A program made the translations under genes and the position numbers. The notes under the pieces were generated by a model. That model saw only the letters and a list, made by a program, of their open reading frames with translations. It did not search any database and was not told the DNA's origin. This document shows positions 24,993 to 31,311 of a stretch of 31,311 bases of DNA, piece by piece (the stretch's first letter is position 1; every line of letters starts with the position of its first letter). Origin of the DNA: an uncultured Lachnospiraceae bacterium (GTDB lineage: Bacteria > Bacillota > Clostridia > Lachnospirales > Lachnospiraceae); the NCBI GenBank assembly GCA_910585895.1, contig CAJUHY010000031.1, forward strand, positions 1-31,311, written 5' to 3'.

Positions 24993-25661
24993 TCATTTCT
25001 TTTCCAGGCTTCCCGACTTACTGAAAGAAAATTTATTCTCTGTCCCACTAAGAAGCCGCTTGATATTTGCCTTATGGCGCCAGATTCCCATTACTGCAAA
25101 AAATCCGCCCACTATGTACATTTCAACTATAAAATCTTGGTTTATCCTCAGATAACCCAGCTGACCGAACACCACAAGCTGCGCAAAAAAGCAAACCATC
25201 ACCAGAATAGAGCCTAACGAAACATATCTGGTGACAGCAACCACCACAATGAACAAAAGAAGGCATAAAACAGCCATTGGCGGATAAAACGCAAGGATAA
25301 ATCCTGCTGTACAGGCAATCCCCTTGCCGCCCTTAAACTTAAGGTAAGCGGGGAAATTATGCCCTAAGACAGCCCCCAGTCCGGCATACATCTCCAGAAG
25401 CATGACAAATCCCGGATATTCAGCGTGAAACAGCAGCCAGGCAATCAGCATTGAGAGCATCGCCTTGCCCAAATCCCCCAAGAATGTAATCAGCCCTGCT
25501 TTTAAACCAAGCGTACGCAAGGTATTCGTCGCCCCCGCGTTCCCGCTGCCATGCTGCCGTATATCAACATGATGCAGTTTTCCATAGATATACCCTGTCT
25601 GAAACATTCCCAGACAATAGCCGATTACGATGCAGATTACCCGTGCCAGAATCATATTCAT
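24993..25661 (-). CDS. plsY: Glycerol-3-phosphate acyltransferase PlsY
   Basis: A 222-residue integral membrane acyltransferase that moves an acyl group from acyl-phosphate to glycerol-3-phosphate. The three PlsY loops are seen: GSGNAGATNTLRTLG (acyl-phosphate site), GHNFPAYLKFKGGKGIACTAG, and the later RYVSLGSI segment, with about seven membrane helices between. A charged tail of about 20 residues follows. The ATG at 25659-25661 follows GGAGAATAAGC. It begins 2 bases after der and is followed at 10 bases by gpsA, supplier of its acceptor substrate. Confidence 0.95.
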   Translation of the reverse strand: MNMILARVICIVIGYCLGMFQTGYIYGKLHHVDIRQHGSGNAGATNTLRTLGLKAGLITFLGDLGKAMLSMLIAWLLFHAEYPGFVMLLEMYAGLGAVLGHNFPAYLKFKGGKGIACTAGFILAFYPPMAVLCLLLFIVVVAVTRYVSLGSILVMVCFFAQLVVFGQLGYLRINQDFIVEMYIVGGFFAVMGIWRHKANIKRLLSGTENKFSFSKSGSLEKK

Positions 25662-25663
25662 GC

Positions 25664-26986
25664 TTATTCTCCTTTCCTCTCCCGAATGATGAATTTCAAA
25701 GATGTTCCCTGAAAACCAAATGCCTCCCTGATACAGTTCTCCAGATAACGAGTATAGGAAAAATGCATCAGCTTCTTATCATTGACAAAAATCACAAATG
25801 TCGGCGGTTTGACCGCAACTTGTGTCATATAATACAATTTGAGGCGTTTTCCTTTATCGGAAGGCGGCTGCTGCATTGCCACAGCCTCCGACATAATTTC
25901 ATTTAAAACGCCCGTGGCAACGCGCATGGAATTATTTTCCAGCACCACATCAATCATGTCAAAAAGCTTTTTCGTCCTTTGCCCGGTCTTTGCTGAGATA
26001 AACAGAATCTCTGCATAAGGCATAAAACTTAAAATCTCACGGATTCTCTCGGTATGTTTATAAATAGTCTTGTCATTTTTCTCAATGGCATCCCACTTAT
26101 TTACGGCAATGATAATGCCTTTGCCACGCTCATGGGCAATGCCGGCAATCTTGGCATCCTGCTCAGTCACGCCCTCTGTGGCGTCAATCATTACCACCAC
26201 CACATCTGCCCTCTCCACAGCCGTCACTGCACGGATAATACTGAACCGCTCCAATTCTTCTTTAATCTTGTTCTTGCGGCGAAGTCCTGCTGTGTCAATA
26301 AACACATATTCCCTCTCCTCATAGGCAATCTCCGTATCTATCGCATCCCTGGTTGTACCCGCAATATCTGAGACAATGACACGGTCCTCTCCAAGCAGGT
26401 GATTAATCAGCGAAGATTTTCCTACGTTCGGTTTCCCTACTACTGCAACCTTAGTCCGGTCGTCTTCATTCTCTTCACTTGTACCCTCCGGAAAATGTTT
26501 TATCAGTTCATCCAGCATATCGCCAATACCCAGCCTGGAGGCGGCAGAAATCGGTACAGGGTCTCCGATTCCCAGATTGTAAAATTCATACACATCCGGC
26601 ATTAACTTTTCAAAACTGTCGACCTTATTCACGACCAGCACTACCGGCTTGTGTGAACGGCGCAACATGTCAGAGACCTTGGAATCTGCATCCACAAGCC
26701 CCTGCCTGACGTCTGTTATAAATATAATGACGTCTGCCGTATCTATCGCAATCTGCGCCTGCTCCCGCATCTGGGAAAGGATGATATCACTGCTGTCAGG
26801 CTCAATCCCTCCCGTATCAATCAGGGTAAACGCCCGGTCCAACCAGTTCACGTCTGCATATATCCTGTCCCTTGTCACGCCTGGCGTATCCTGCACAATC
26901 GAAATGCGCTCCCCCGCCAGCACATTAAACAATGTGGACTTCCCCACGTTGGGGCGCCCTACAACTGCAACTACCGGTTTACTCAT
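25664..26986 (-). CDS. der: Ribosome assembly GTPase Der (EngA)
   Basis: A 440-residue double GTPase needed for 50S subunit maturation. The first G domain has GRPNVGKSTLFN, DTGG and NKVD; the second has GKPNVGKSSLIN, DTAG and NKWD. A C-terminal KH-like domain starts near residue 350 and ends in FIRERKG. Length and layout are typical. The ATG follows AAGGAGATTAGA. The gene is 25 bases after the DUF512 gene and nearly touches plsY, an arrangement I know from other clostridia. Confidence 0.97.
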   Translation of the reverse strand: MSKPVVAVVGRPNVGKSTLFNVLAGERISIVQDTPGVTRDRIYADVNWLDRAFTLIDTGGIEPDSSDIILSQMREQAQIAIDTADVIIFITDVRQGLVDADSKVSDMLRRSHKPVVLVVNKVDSFEKLMPDVYEFYNLGIGDPVPISAASRLGIGDMLDELIKHFPEGTSEENEDDRTKVAVVGKPNVGKSSLINHLLGEDRVIVSDIAGTTRDAIDTEIAYEEREYVFIDTAGLRRKNKIKEELERFSIIRAVTAVERADVVVVMIDATEGVTEQDAKIAGIAHERGKGIIIAVNKWDAIEKNDKTIYKHTERIREILSFMPYAEILFISAKTGQRTKKLFDMIDVVLENNSMRVATGVLNEIMSEAVAMQQPPSDKGKRLKLYYMTQVAVKPPTFVIFVNDKKLMHFSYTRYLENCIREAFGFQGTSLKFIIRERKGE

Positions 26987-27011
26987 TCTAATCTCCTTAT
27001 TTTATATCTTT

Positions 27012-28388
27012 TTAACCATTCAACAGACAGGATACCAAATCCTGCCCGCTTGATTTTACAATATCCACCTTTACTTGTAAAGCATTTTCCATCTGCATAA
27101 GCGTAACATCATCAAGAAAAACCTCTTCCCCGCTGCGCAAAAGGTTACATGGAAGCAGCAGCCTGCTTCCCAGATTCTTTCCTTCAAGCTGCCCTATAAT
27201 ATCCTGCCCAGTAAGAAGGCCGGAAACAGTAATCTGTTCACCAAAAAAACGATTCACAATAGGAATCACCTGAATCTCAATCTGTGGAAATACCTTCATA
27301 AAGCAATCTGCCAGTTCCTGTATCGTCGGCGCTGCCAAAAGCCCCGTAGCAATTGTTAAGCGGCAGCCCCTCTGCTGCGCATTATCCTCTCCCTTATCGA
27401 AACTTGCTGCTGTCTCCGGTACAGCCGACCGAGTGTTCTCTGATTCCTCCGCTTCTGCCAGAGCTTCTACAAACTCCGTCCGTAATAGACGCAGCATACC
27501 CACACCATTTTCCAGCTGAAGGTAACCGTCATAACTGTCTTCTGCCGGCAGCTCCTCTTCTGCCAGCAAATACCATTCATCGCTGGCATGGATGAAATGC
27601 AGTCCGCACTTTTGTACACAAACCTTCTGGAAATGATGAATCACCTTAAGAACCTGGCTGGCATCCTCTTTCGTAAAAGGCTCCAAAGGAAACAGACCCT
27701 CACGGAAACGGCTCAATCCTACCGGAACGACAGATACACTCTCCATCACCGGCATATATTTCATCAAATCCGTGATACTGCGCTCTAATTCCCTGCCGTC
27801 ATTAATCCCCTTACAGAGGACAATCTGCCCATTCATAGAAATCCCAGCCTCATAAAGCCTGTCTATCTTAGATAACGCTTCCCCTGCAAAACGGTTGTTC
27901 AGCATTCTACAGCGAAGTTCTGGGTTCGTCGTCTGCACAGATACGTTAATGGGGGCTAATTTATATGCAATAATCCGTTCCAAGTCATGCTCTTTCATAT
28001 TGGTAAGCGTCACATAATTGCCCTGCAGAAAGGAAAGCCTGGAATCATCATCCTTAAAATACAAGGTATCCCGCATCCCTGGAGGCATCTGGTCTATAAA
28101 ACAAAAAATACATTTGTTATGGCAGGACTTGTAATCATCCATCAGGCCATTCTCAAACTCAATCCCCAGGTCATCTTCGTATTCCTTCTCGATATCTAAT
28201 TCCCATTCTTCGCCATCTGCCTTGCGGATAACTACGGTCAGATACTCTTCATTCATATAATAATGGTAATCAAAAACATCCTCAATTTCATTGCCATTTA
28301 CCGTTAACAGCACGTCACCAGGTTCGAGTTCTAATTCCTCTGCGATACTGCCTGGCAAAACCCGGTCTATCACATGTTCTTTTTTCAC
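27012..28388 (-). CDS. PDZ/radical-SAM DUF512 protein
   Basis: A 458-residue protein. The N-terminal 60 residues form a PDZ-like domain (VLPGSIAEELELEPGDVLLTVNG). Next comes a Cys-x3-Cys-x2-Cys cluster (Cys89, Cys93, Cys96 in KSCHNKCIFCFIDQMP), which should hold a radical-SAM-type iron-sulfur centre. A barrel region with NVSVQTTNPELR, then the DUF512 domain, complete it. The family is widespread in Firmicutes and often sits beside der, but no reaction is established. The start is GTG (28386-28388) with only a weak AAGAG ahead, 6 bases after the stop of a 36-residue ORF, so translation is probably coupled to it. Confidence 0.88.
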   Translation of the reverse strand: MKKEHVIDRVLPGSIAEELELEPGDVLLTVNGNEIEDVFDYHYYMNEEYLTVVIRKADGEEWELDIEKEYEDDLGIEFENGLMDDYKSCHNKCIFCFIDQMPPGMRDTLYFKDDDSRLSFLQGNYVTLTNMKEHDLERIIAYKLAPINVSVQTTNPELRCRMLNNRFAGEALSKIDRLYEAGISMNGQIVLCKGINDGRELERSITDLMKYMPVMESVSVVPVGLSRFREGLFPLEPFTKEDASQVLKVIHHFQKVCVQKCGLHFIHASDEWYLLAEEELPAEDSYDGYLQLENGVGMLRLLRTEFVEALAEAEESENTRSAVPETAASFDKGEDNAQQRGCRLTIATGLLAAPTIQELADCFMKVFPQIEIQVIPIVNRFFGEQITVSGLLTGQDIIGQLEGKNLGSRLLLPCNLLRSGEEVFLDDVTLMQMENALQVKVDIVKSSGQDLVSCLLNG

Positions 28389-28394
28389 GTCTTA

Positions 28395-28505
28395 TTACTC
28401 TTCGCTTTCCTCGTCTACAACTCCCGCCACAGCTCCTGCCACAGACGCTACCACTGCAATAATCACTGCTACTAAAACTACTCCTCCAATAATAAATACT
28501 AACAT
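28395..28505 (-). CDS. 36-residue hydrophobic single-helix peptide
   Basis: A short ORF too small for ordinary gene calling. It starts at ATG 28503-28505 behind GAGGAAGCGT and ends TAA at 28395-28397. The peptide opens MLVFIIGGVV, continues as an unbroken Val/Ile/Ala/Gly stretch to about residue 30, and ends in the acidic tail DEESEE. It should be a single membrane helix with the acidic end free. It is the first ORF after the strong promoter at 28540-28568, and the DUF512 start follows 6 bases after its stop. I do not recognise a family. It may be a real membrane micropeptide or a leader ORF that sets translation of the next gene. Confidence 0.6.
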   Translation of the reverse strand: MLVFIIGGVVLVAVIIAVVASVAGAVAGVVDEESEE

Positions 28506-28539
28506 ACGCTTCCTCGCATTCTTTTACATTTTTGCCTTT

Positions 28540-28568
28540 ATCATAGCATATTCTGTAATATATGTAAA
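28540..28568 (-). promoter_or_regulatory. Sigma-A promoter of the large leftward operon
   Basis: TTTACA (28563-28568) and TATGAT (28540-28545) on the minus strand are 17 bases apart, each 5/6 to consensus. The -35 lies in the arm of the preceding terminator. No comparably clear promoter was seen in the gaps of the downstream gene run, though I did not score them exhaustively. Confidence 0.78.
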
Positions 28569-28604
28569 CAACCACTTGTAAGCATTGCGAACAAGTGGTT
28601 GTTT
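28566..28604. terminator. Terminator after the cytidylate-kinase-like gene
   Basis: Arms at 28566-28579 and 28591-28604 (aaacaaccacttgt and its complement) form a 14-bp stem with an 11-base loop, 42 bases past the stop of the upstream gene. The longer T run is on the plus strand, with a shorter one on the minus strand, so it may act both ways. Confidence 0.78.
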
Positions 28605-28645
28605 TTTGCATTGTATTATTTTACTGAGCACACAAAACCCATTGG

Positions 28646-29251
28646 TTATTTCTTAGGCTGAGATTTGCGTTCATCAATATAGTTCTCCAGAACTTTTACC
28701 GTGCCGGAAACGCCAAGCGGGCTGCTGTTAATGCAGATATCATAAAACCTCGAATCGCCCCACTTATGCTCAGAATGCCTGTTATGGTAACGCTTCCTCT
28801 TGAAATCATGCCGCTCCATCTTCTTTAAGGCATCTTCCCTGCTCAATTTGTATTTCTCCATGACACGTTTTACTTTACATTCTCTATCTCCGTTGACAAA
28901 GATGGAAATCATTCCTTCCACATCCTGCAGCACGGTCTCCGAACAACGTCCCACAATAACAAAAGATTCTCCGCTTTCTGCCTTTTCCCTGATAAAATCA
29001 AACTGGGTCTCTGCAAGAATTTCTTCCATGGAATTGGAATATTTGCCAACCCGCCTAGACAGGATACGGTTCCGTGGCTTTTCATCATATTTCTCAAGAA
29101 CTTCAATATTAACATCCATCTGCTCTGCAATCTCATCAAGCATACTTCTGTCGTAAAACTTAAGCCCCAAATCCTTGGCTATCTTCTCTGCAATTTCATG
29201 TCCCGCACTGCCGAATTCACGGCTTAACGTAATAATTAATTGTTCGCTCAC
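28646..29251 (-). CDS. Cytidylate kinase-like protein
   Basis: A 201-residue P-loop-like protein of the cytidylate kinase-like family. The N-terminal ITLSREFGSAGHEIAEKIA carries a modified nucleotide-binding loop, followed by KFYDRSMLDEIAE, a central VIVGRCSETVL block, and a basic region KKMERHDFKRKRYHNRHSEHKW that resembles a lid. It differs from the housekeeping Cmk, and true substrate specificity is not established for this group. The start is GTG (29249-29251) behind GGAGGAATAGT. It lies 73 bases after the permease gene with no clear promoter between, and ends before a strong hairpin. Confidence 0.85.
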   Translation of the reverse strand: MSEQLIITLSREFGSAGHEIAEKIAKDLGLKFYDRSMLDEIAEQMDVNIEVLEKYDEKPRNRILSRRVGKYSNSMEEILAETQFDFIREKAESGESFVIVGRCSETVLQDVEGMISIFVNGDRECKVKRVMEKYKLSREDALKKMERHDFKRKRYHNRHSEHKWGDSRFYDICINSSPLGVSGTVKVLENYIDERKSQPKK

Positions 29252-29324
29252 ACTATTCCTCCTCTCTCAGACATTTCTATCTGAATGCCATTGCAACCTA
29301 ACGCATATCATGCCAGACTGCCAG

Positions 29325-30692
29325 TTAACAATAGCGTGCAAAAATAAATAACATAGATACCGTGATTACAATCAATGTCGCCGGAACTGCTGCTTTGCAG
29401 TATTTACCCCAGCCAATGACATAGCCGTTCTTTGCGGCAACTGATGTTCCTACTACATTTGCAGAAGCGCCAATAGGAGTCGCGCTTCCTCCAATATCAG
29501 TACCCATGGAAAGCGCCCAGGTAAGTGTGGAGAGGTCCACGCCCTGTGTGGCAGAAAGGCTCTTAATAACCGGAACCATCGTAGCTGCAAACGGTATATT
29601 ATCAACAAGCGCACTTGCCACCGCAGAAATCCAAAGAATAATCGCCACCATTATGTACAAGTTATCTCCACTTACCTTACCGATAAACCCGGCAATCATT
29701 TCCAGAATGTTGGTCTGCTCCAATCCTCCAACTACCATAAAAAGACCGATAAAGAATAAAAGTGTCTTATAGTCAACCTTCTTCAACAGTTCTAAAGCAT
29801 ATTTCCAGGATGTAATCAATGTTACAACCGCAATCGATGTACCGATAAACGCTACCGTAAGCCCCGTGTATTCATGTGTCACCAATAAAATGACCGCACA
29901 GGCAAATATTATACTGCTGATTGCAAATTCACGCTTATCCGAAATCGCTTCCCTGGGTGTCGGCATGGAGGAAATGTCTATCACCTCTCCATCTTTCGTC
30001 TTTAAATCTTTATAGAACACCAACAAGAAATAGAAGACGATGATAACCAAGCTGATACCTGCCATAATACCTGTATTTGTAATAAAATCACCAAATGAAT
30101 AACCCAATGATGTACCAATGATAATGTTGGGCGGATCGCCGCACATCGTAGCCGAACCACCGAGGTTCGCACAAAAAATTTCTGATAACACCATTGGTAT
30201 CGGATTAAACTTCAACAACTTTGCAAGCTCAATTGTCACCGCAACAAGAAACAGAATTACAGTGATACTGTCAATAAACATCGCAAGCCCTGCCGACATA
30301 ATCATAAATGCGACAAACAATGGAATCGGCTTGTAATTTACTGCTTTTGCCAAAAGCATACACAGCCAGCGGAAAAATCCGGCTTTTGCCATGCCCTCTA
30401 CCATAATCATCATACCAGCGATAAATATGATGGTCGCCCAGTTAATTCCTGCCGTGCTCTCGCCTTCACTTCCTGTAACATACCAAAACCTTAATGTAAA
30501 TATGCACCGCAAATTCAGTGTCTCAAAGATTGCATGTGTATCTCTCATTATTATGCCAAACACACCCACAACTGTTAAAAATCCACACCCTAATGTGACA
30601 TAATGCCTCTCAATTTTGTCCAAAACAATCAAAACAAACATAACAACAAATATTGTTACTGCTAAAATCTGTGCCGCTGTCAAGCGAATCAT
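29325..30692 (-). CDS. SLC13/ArsB-type ion or anion permease
   Basis: A 455-residue membrane protein with about 11-12 hydrophobic helices. It shows the IT-superfamily repeats: FIDSITVILFLVAV..CANLGGSATMCGDPPNIIIG in the first half and ALVDNIPFAATMVPV..GTDIGGSATPIGASANVVG in the second. These paired Gly/Pro/Asn hairpins are the transport sites of SLC13/ArsB/NhaD-like carriers. The substrate (citrate, succinate, sulfate, arsenite or Na+) cannot be told from the sequence. The ATG at 30690-30692 directly abuts AGGAG, which is too close. A TTG three codons later would have proper spacing, so the exact start is uncertain. Confidence 0.85.
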   Translation of the reverse strand: MIRLTAAQILAVTIFVVMFVLIVLDKIERHYVTLGCGFLTVVGVFGIIMRDTHAIFETLNLRCIFTLRFWYVTGSEGESTAGINWATIIFIAGMMIMVEGMAKAGFFRWLCMLLAKAVNYKPIPLFVAFMIMSAGLAMFIDSITVILFLVAVTIELAKLLKFNPIPMVLSEIFCANLGGSATMCGDPPNIIIGTSLGYSFGDFITNTGIMAGISLVIIVFYFLLVFYKDLKTKDGEVIDISSMPTPREAISDKREFAISSIIFACAVILLVTHEYTGLTVAFIGTSIAVVTLITSWKYALELLKKVDYKTLLFFIGLFMVVGGLEQTNILEMIAGFIGKVSGDNLYIMVAIILWISAVASALVDNIPFAATMVPVIKSLSATQGVDLSTLTWALSMGTDIGGSATPIGASANVVGTSVAAKNGYVIGWGKYCKAAVPATLIVITVSMLFIFARYC

Positions 30693-30783
30693 CTCCTAAC
30701 ATAATTTTTCATTTTTTTTCTATCGTATCTGCTGTTGCAGTAATTTTGATTCACATGCGATTAAAGTATACAACCCTTAATCT

Positions 30784-30813
30784 TATATAAATGAAACGGT
30801 ATAAATCTATCAA
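30784..30813 (-). promoter_or_regulatory. Possible promoter of the permease gene
   Basis: TTGATA (30808-30813) and TATATA (30784-30789) on the minus strand with an 18-base spacer. The matches are moderate and the implied leader is about 85 bases. Weak call. Confidence 0.4.
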
Positions 30814-30897
30814 TGATATACAGGCTGCAATAGCTACCGTAAAACAGTTGCAACCCAAATCCTTGTGAATAACCACAATATCGCTCTACAAGTCAAA

Positions 30898-30937
30898 AGT
30901 CCTAAAAACCCACATCATCGCTAAGGCTTTCAGGACT
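30898..30937 (-). terminator. Terminator of tRNA-Trp
   Basis: Arms at 30898-30910 and 30925-30937 pair over 13 positions on the minus strand, including two G-U pairs, and are followed by TTTTGACTT. The hairpin begins 8 bases after the tRNA 3' end. Confidence 0.8.
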
Positions 30938-30944
30938 ACTCTAA

Positions 30945-31015
30945 CAGGGGAAGAGGGATTCGAACCCCCGTGAACGGTTTTGGAGACCGCAATACTGCCG
31001 CTGTATGATTCCCCT
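30945..31015 (-). tRNA. tRNA-Trp (anticodon CCA)
   Basis: The 71-base cloverleaf reads on the minus strand. The acceptor is AGGGGAA/TTCCCCT, the D arm ATAC-AGCGGCA-GTAT, the anticodon arm GCGGT-CTCCAAA-ACCGT with CCA at the tip, the variable loop has 4 bases, and the T arm is GGGGG-TTCGAAT-CCCTC. The discriminator base is G, as for bacterial tRNA-Trp. The 3' CCA is not encoded. It lies about 245 bases downstream of a 23S rRNA 3' end. Confidence 0.97.
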
Positions 31016-31260
31016 ATACATTTATAACAATATTCCACGCATTATTATAATATGATTATACGTGGAAAATAATTTTTTGTTCATATATTTCTTCTGCACC
31101 TTCAAAAACCCATACAGACAGATTGTAGACACATAATCCTCACAAGGAAGTTCCGTTCACTAAATTCAAGCTTCCCCTACGGCTCGCTTTCATTAAGTTC
31201 CTCGGAACGACCTTCGGGCTAAGCTCAGCCTTCGCTTCACTCGCCTTCACTAAGCACTCT
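31016..31260. other. Spacer between tRNA-Trp and 23S rRNA, with short repeats
   Basis: The part next to the tRNA (31016-31090) is AT-rich, with a ttccacg/cgtggaa dyad (31033-31077 region) and TATAAT hexamers that might belong to a tRNA promoter. The part next to the 23S (31144-31260) is GC-richer, with three copies of TTCACTAA or TTCATTAA (31156, 31189, 31246) and a GTTCC-TC-GGAAC hairpin (31197-31208). No 5S rRNA sequence and no ORF with a ribosome site are visible. Confidence 0.6.
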
Positions 31261-31311
31261 AGGTCAAGCCCTCGACCGATTAGTGGCAGTCAGCTGCGCG
31301 CATTGCTGCGC
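31261..31311 (-). rRNA. 23S ribosomal RNA, 3' end (partial)
   Basis: The minus strand ends CAGCTGACTGCCACTAATCG then GTCGAGGGCTTGACC. This matches the closing helix of bacterial 23S rRNA (CAGCUGACU-x-x-x-ACUAAU-x-x-x-CGAGGGCUUGACC), in the form usual for Lachnospiraceae. Only about 50 bases are in the window; the exact 3' end is set within a base or two. Transcription runs leftward toward tRNA-Trp. Confidence 0.88.

Noticed and set aside
24408..25217. Plus-strand open frame of 269 codons opposite gpsA and plsY
   Set aside because: It lies wholly antisense to two well-identified genes, has no ribosome site or family motif, and its composition mirrors the opposite strand.
28315..28611. Minus-strand open frame of 98 codons over the DUF512 start and the 36-residue ORF
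   Set aside because: It begins inside the terminator hairpin and is in a different frame from the hydrophobic ORF, which has the promoter spacing, ribosome site and sensible composition.
31016..31260. 5S rRNA gene in the 23S-tRNA spacer
   Set aside because: None of the conserved 5S blocks can be read on either strand.
1..31311. Mobile elements, prophage or CRISPR
   Set aside because: No transposase, integrase, long terminal inverted repeat or regularly spaced repeat was seen; gene order is ordinary chromosomal synteny.

Overview
The window reads as chromosomal DNA from an anaerobic, endospore-forming Firmicute, most likely a member of the Lachnospiraceae (Clostridia). The evidence is a Spo0E-like protein, the germination protease GPR next to SpoIIP, a HrcA/CIRCE-controlled groESL operon, a T-box in front of thrS, a DUF1540 protein, and a der-plsY-gpsA block behind a DUF512 gene. 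The 23S rRNA 3' end also has the sequence usual for that group. Species cannot be named from sequence reading alone. Nearly every gene lies on the minus strand; the only plus-strand gene is rpsT. I see no insertion sequence, prophage or CRISPR array.

Left third (1-9540). From the left edge come a partial Spo0E-like regulator, a zinc-dependent phospholipase C-like protein and a two-module DUF1540 protein. thrS follows, with a complete T-box leader and promoter. Next is a degV - chemoreceptor - SEC-C protein group driven by two tandem promoters in front of degV. groES-groEL follows, with CIRCE and a terminator. All are read right to left.

Middle (9540-13380). gpr, spoIIP and a CorA-type transporter run leftward. 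rpsT is divergent from gpr, the same neighbourhood seen in Bacillus. rpsT starts with TTG. It ends in a perfect 24-bp-arm hairpin shared with the converging operon.

Right half (13377-28568). One strong promoter at 28540-28568 seems to serve a 12-gene leftward run with gaps of at most about 80 bp and several overlaps. In order it encodes a 36-residue membrane peptide missed by ordinary gene calling, a PDZ/radical-SAM DUF512 protein, Der (ribosome assembly GTPase), PlsY and GpsA (phospholipid synthesis), and a soluble Hanks-type kinase. These are followed by a ParE/ParC-type topoisomerase pair, NadB and NadC (NAD synthesis), a C_GCAxxG_C_C redox-type protein, and a large secreted protein made of fibronectin-III-like modules. 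The run thus combines ribosome assembly, membrane lipid, chromosome topology and cofactor genes with a kinase.

Right edge (28600-31311). A cytidylate-kinase-like protein and an SLC13/ArsB-type permease are followed by tRNA-Trp with its own terminator, then a repeat-bearing spacer, then the 3' end of a 23S rRNA gene. No 5S rRNA gene lies between the 23S end and the tRNA.

No clearly new defence or mobile system is visible. The best leads are the 36-residue peptide at the head of the large operon, a symmetric operator-like promoter at degV, an extra CIRCE half-site on the groES -10, and a cis element complementary to the thrS T-box core.
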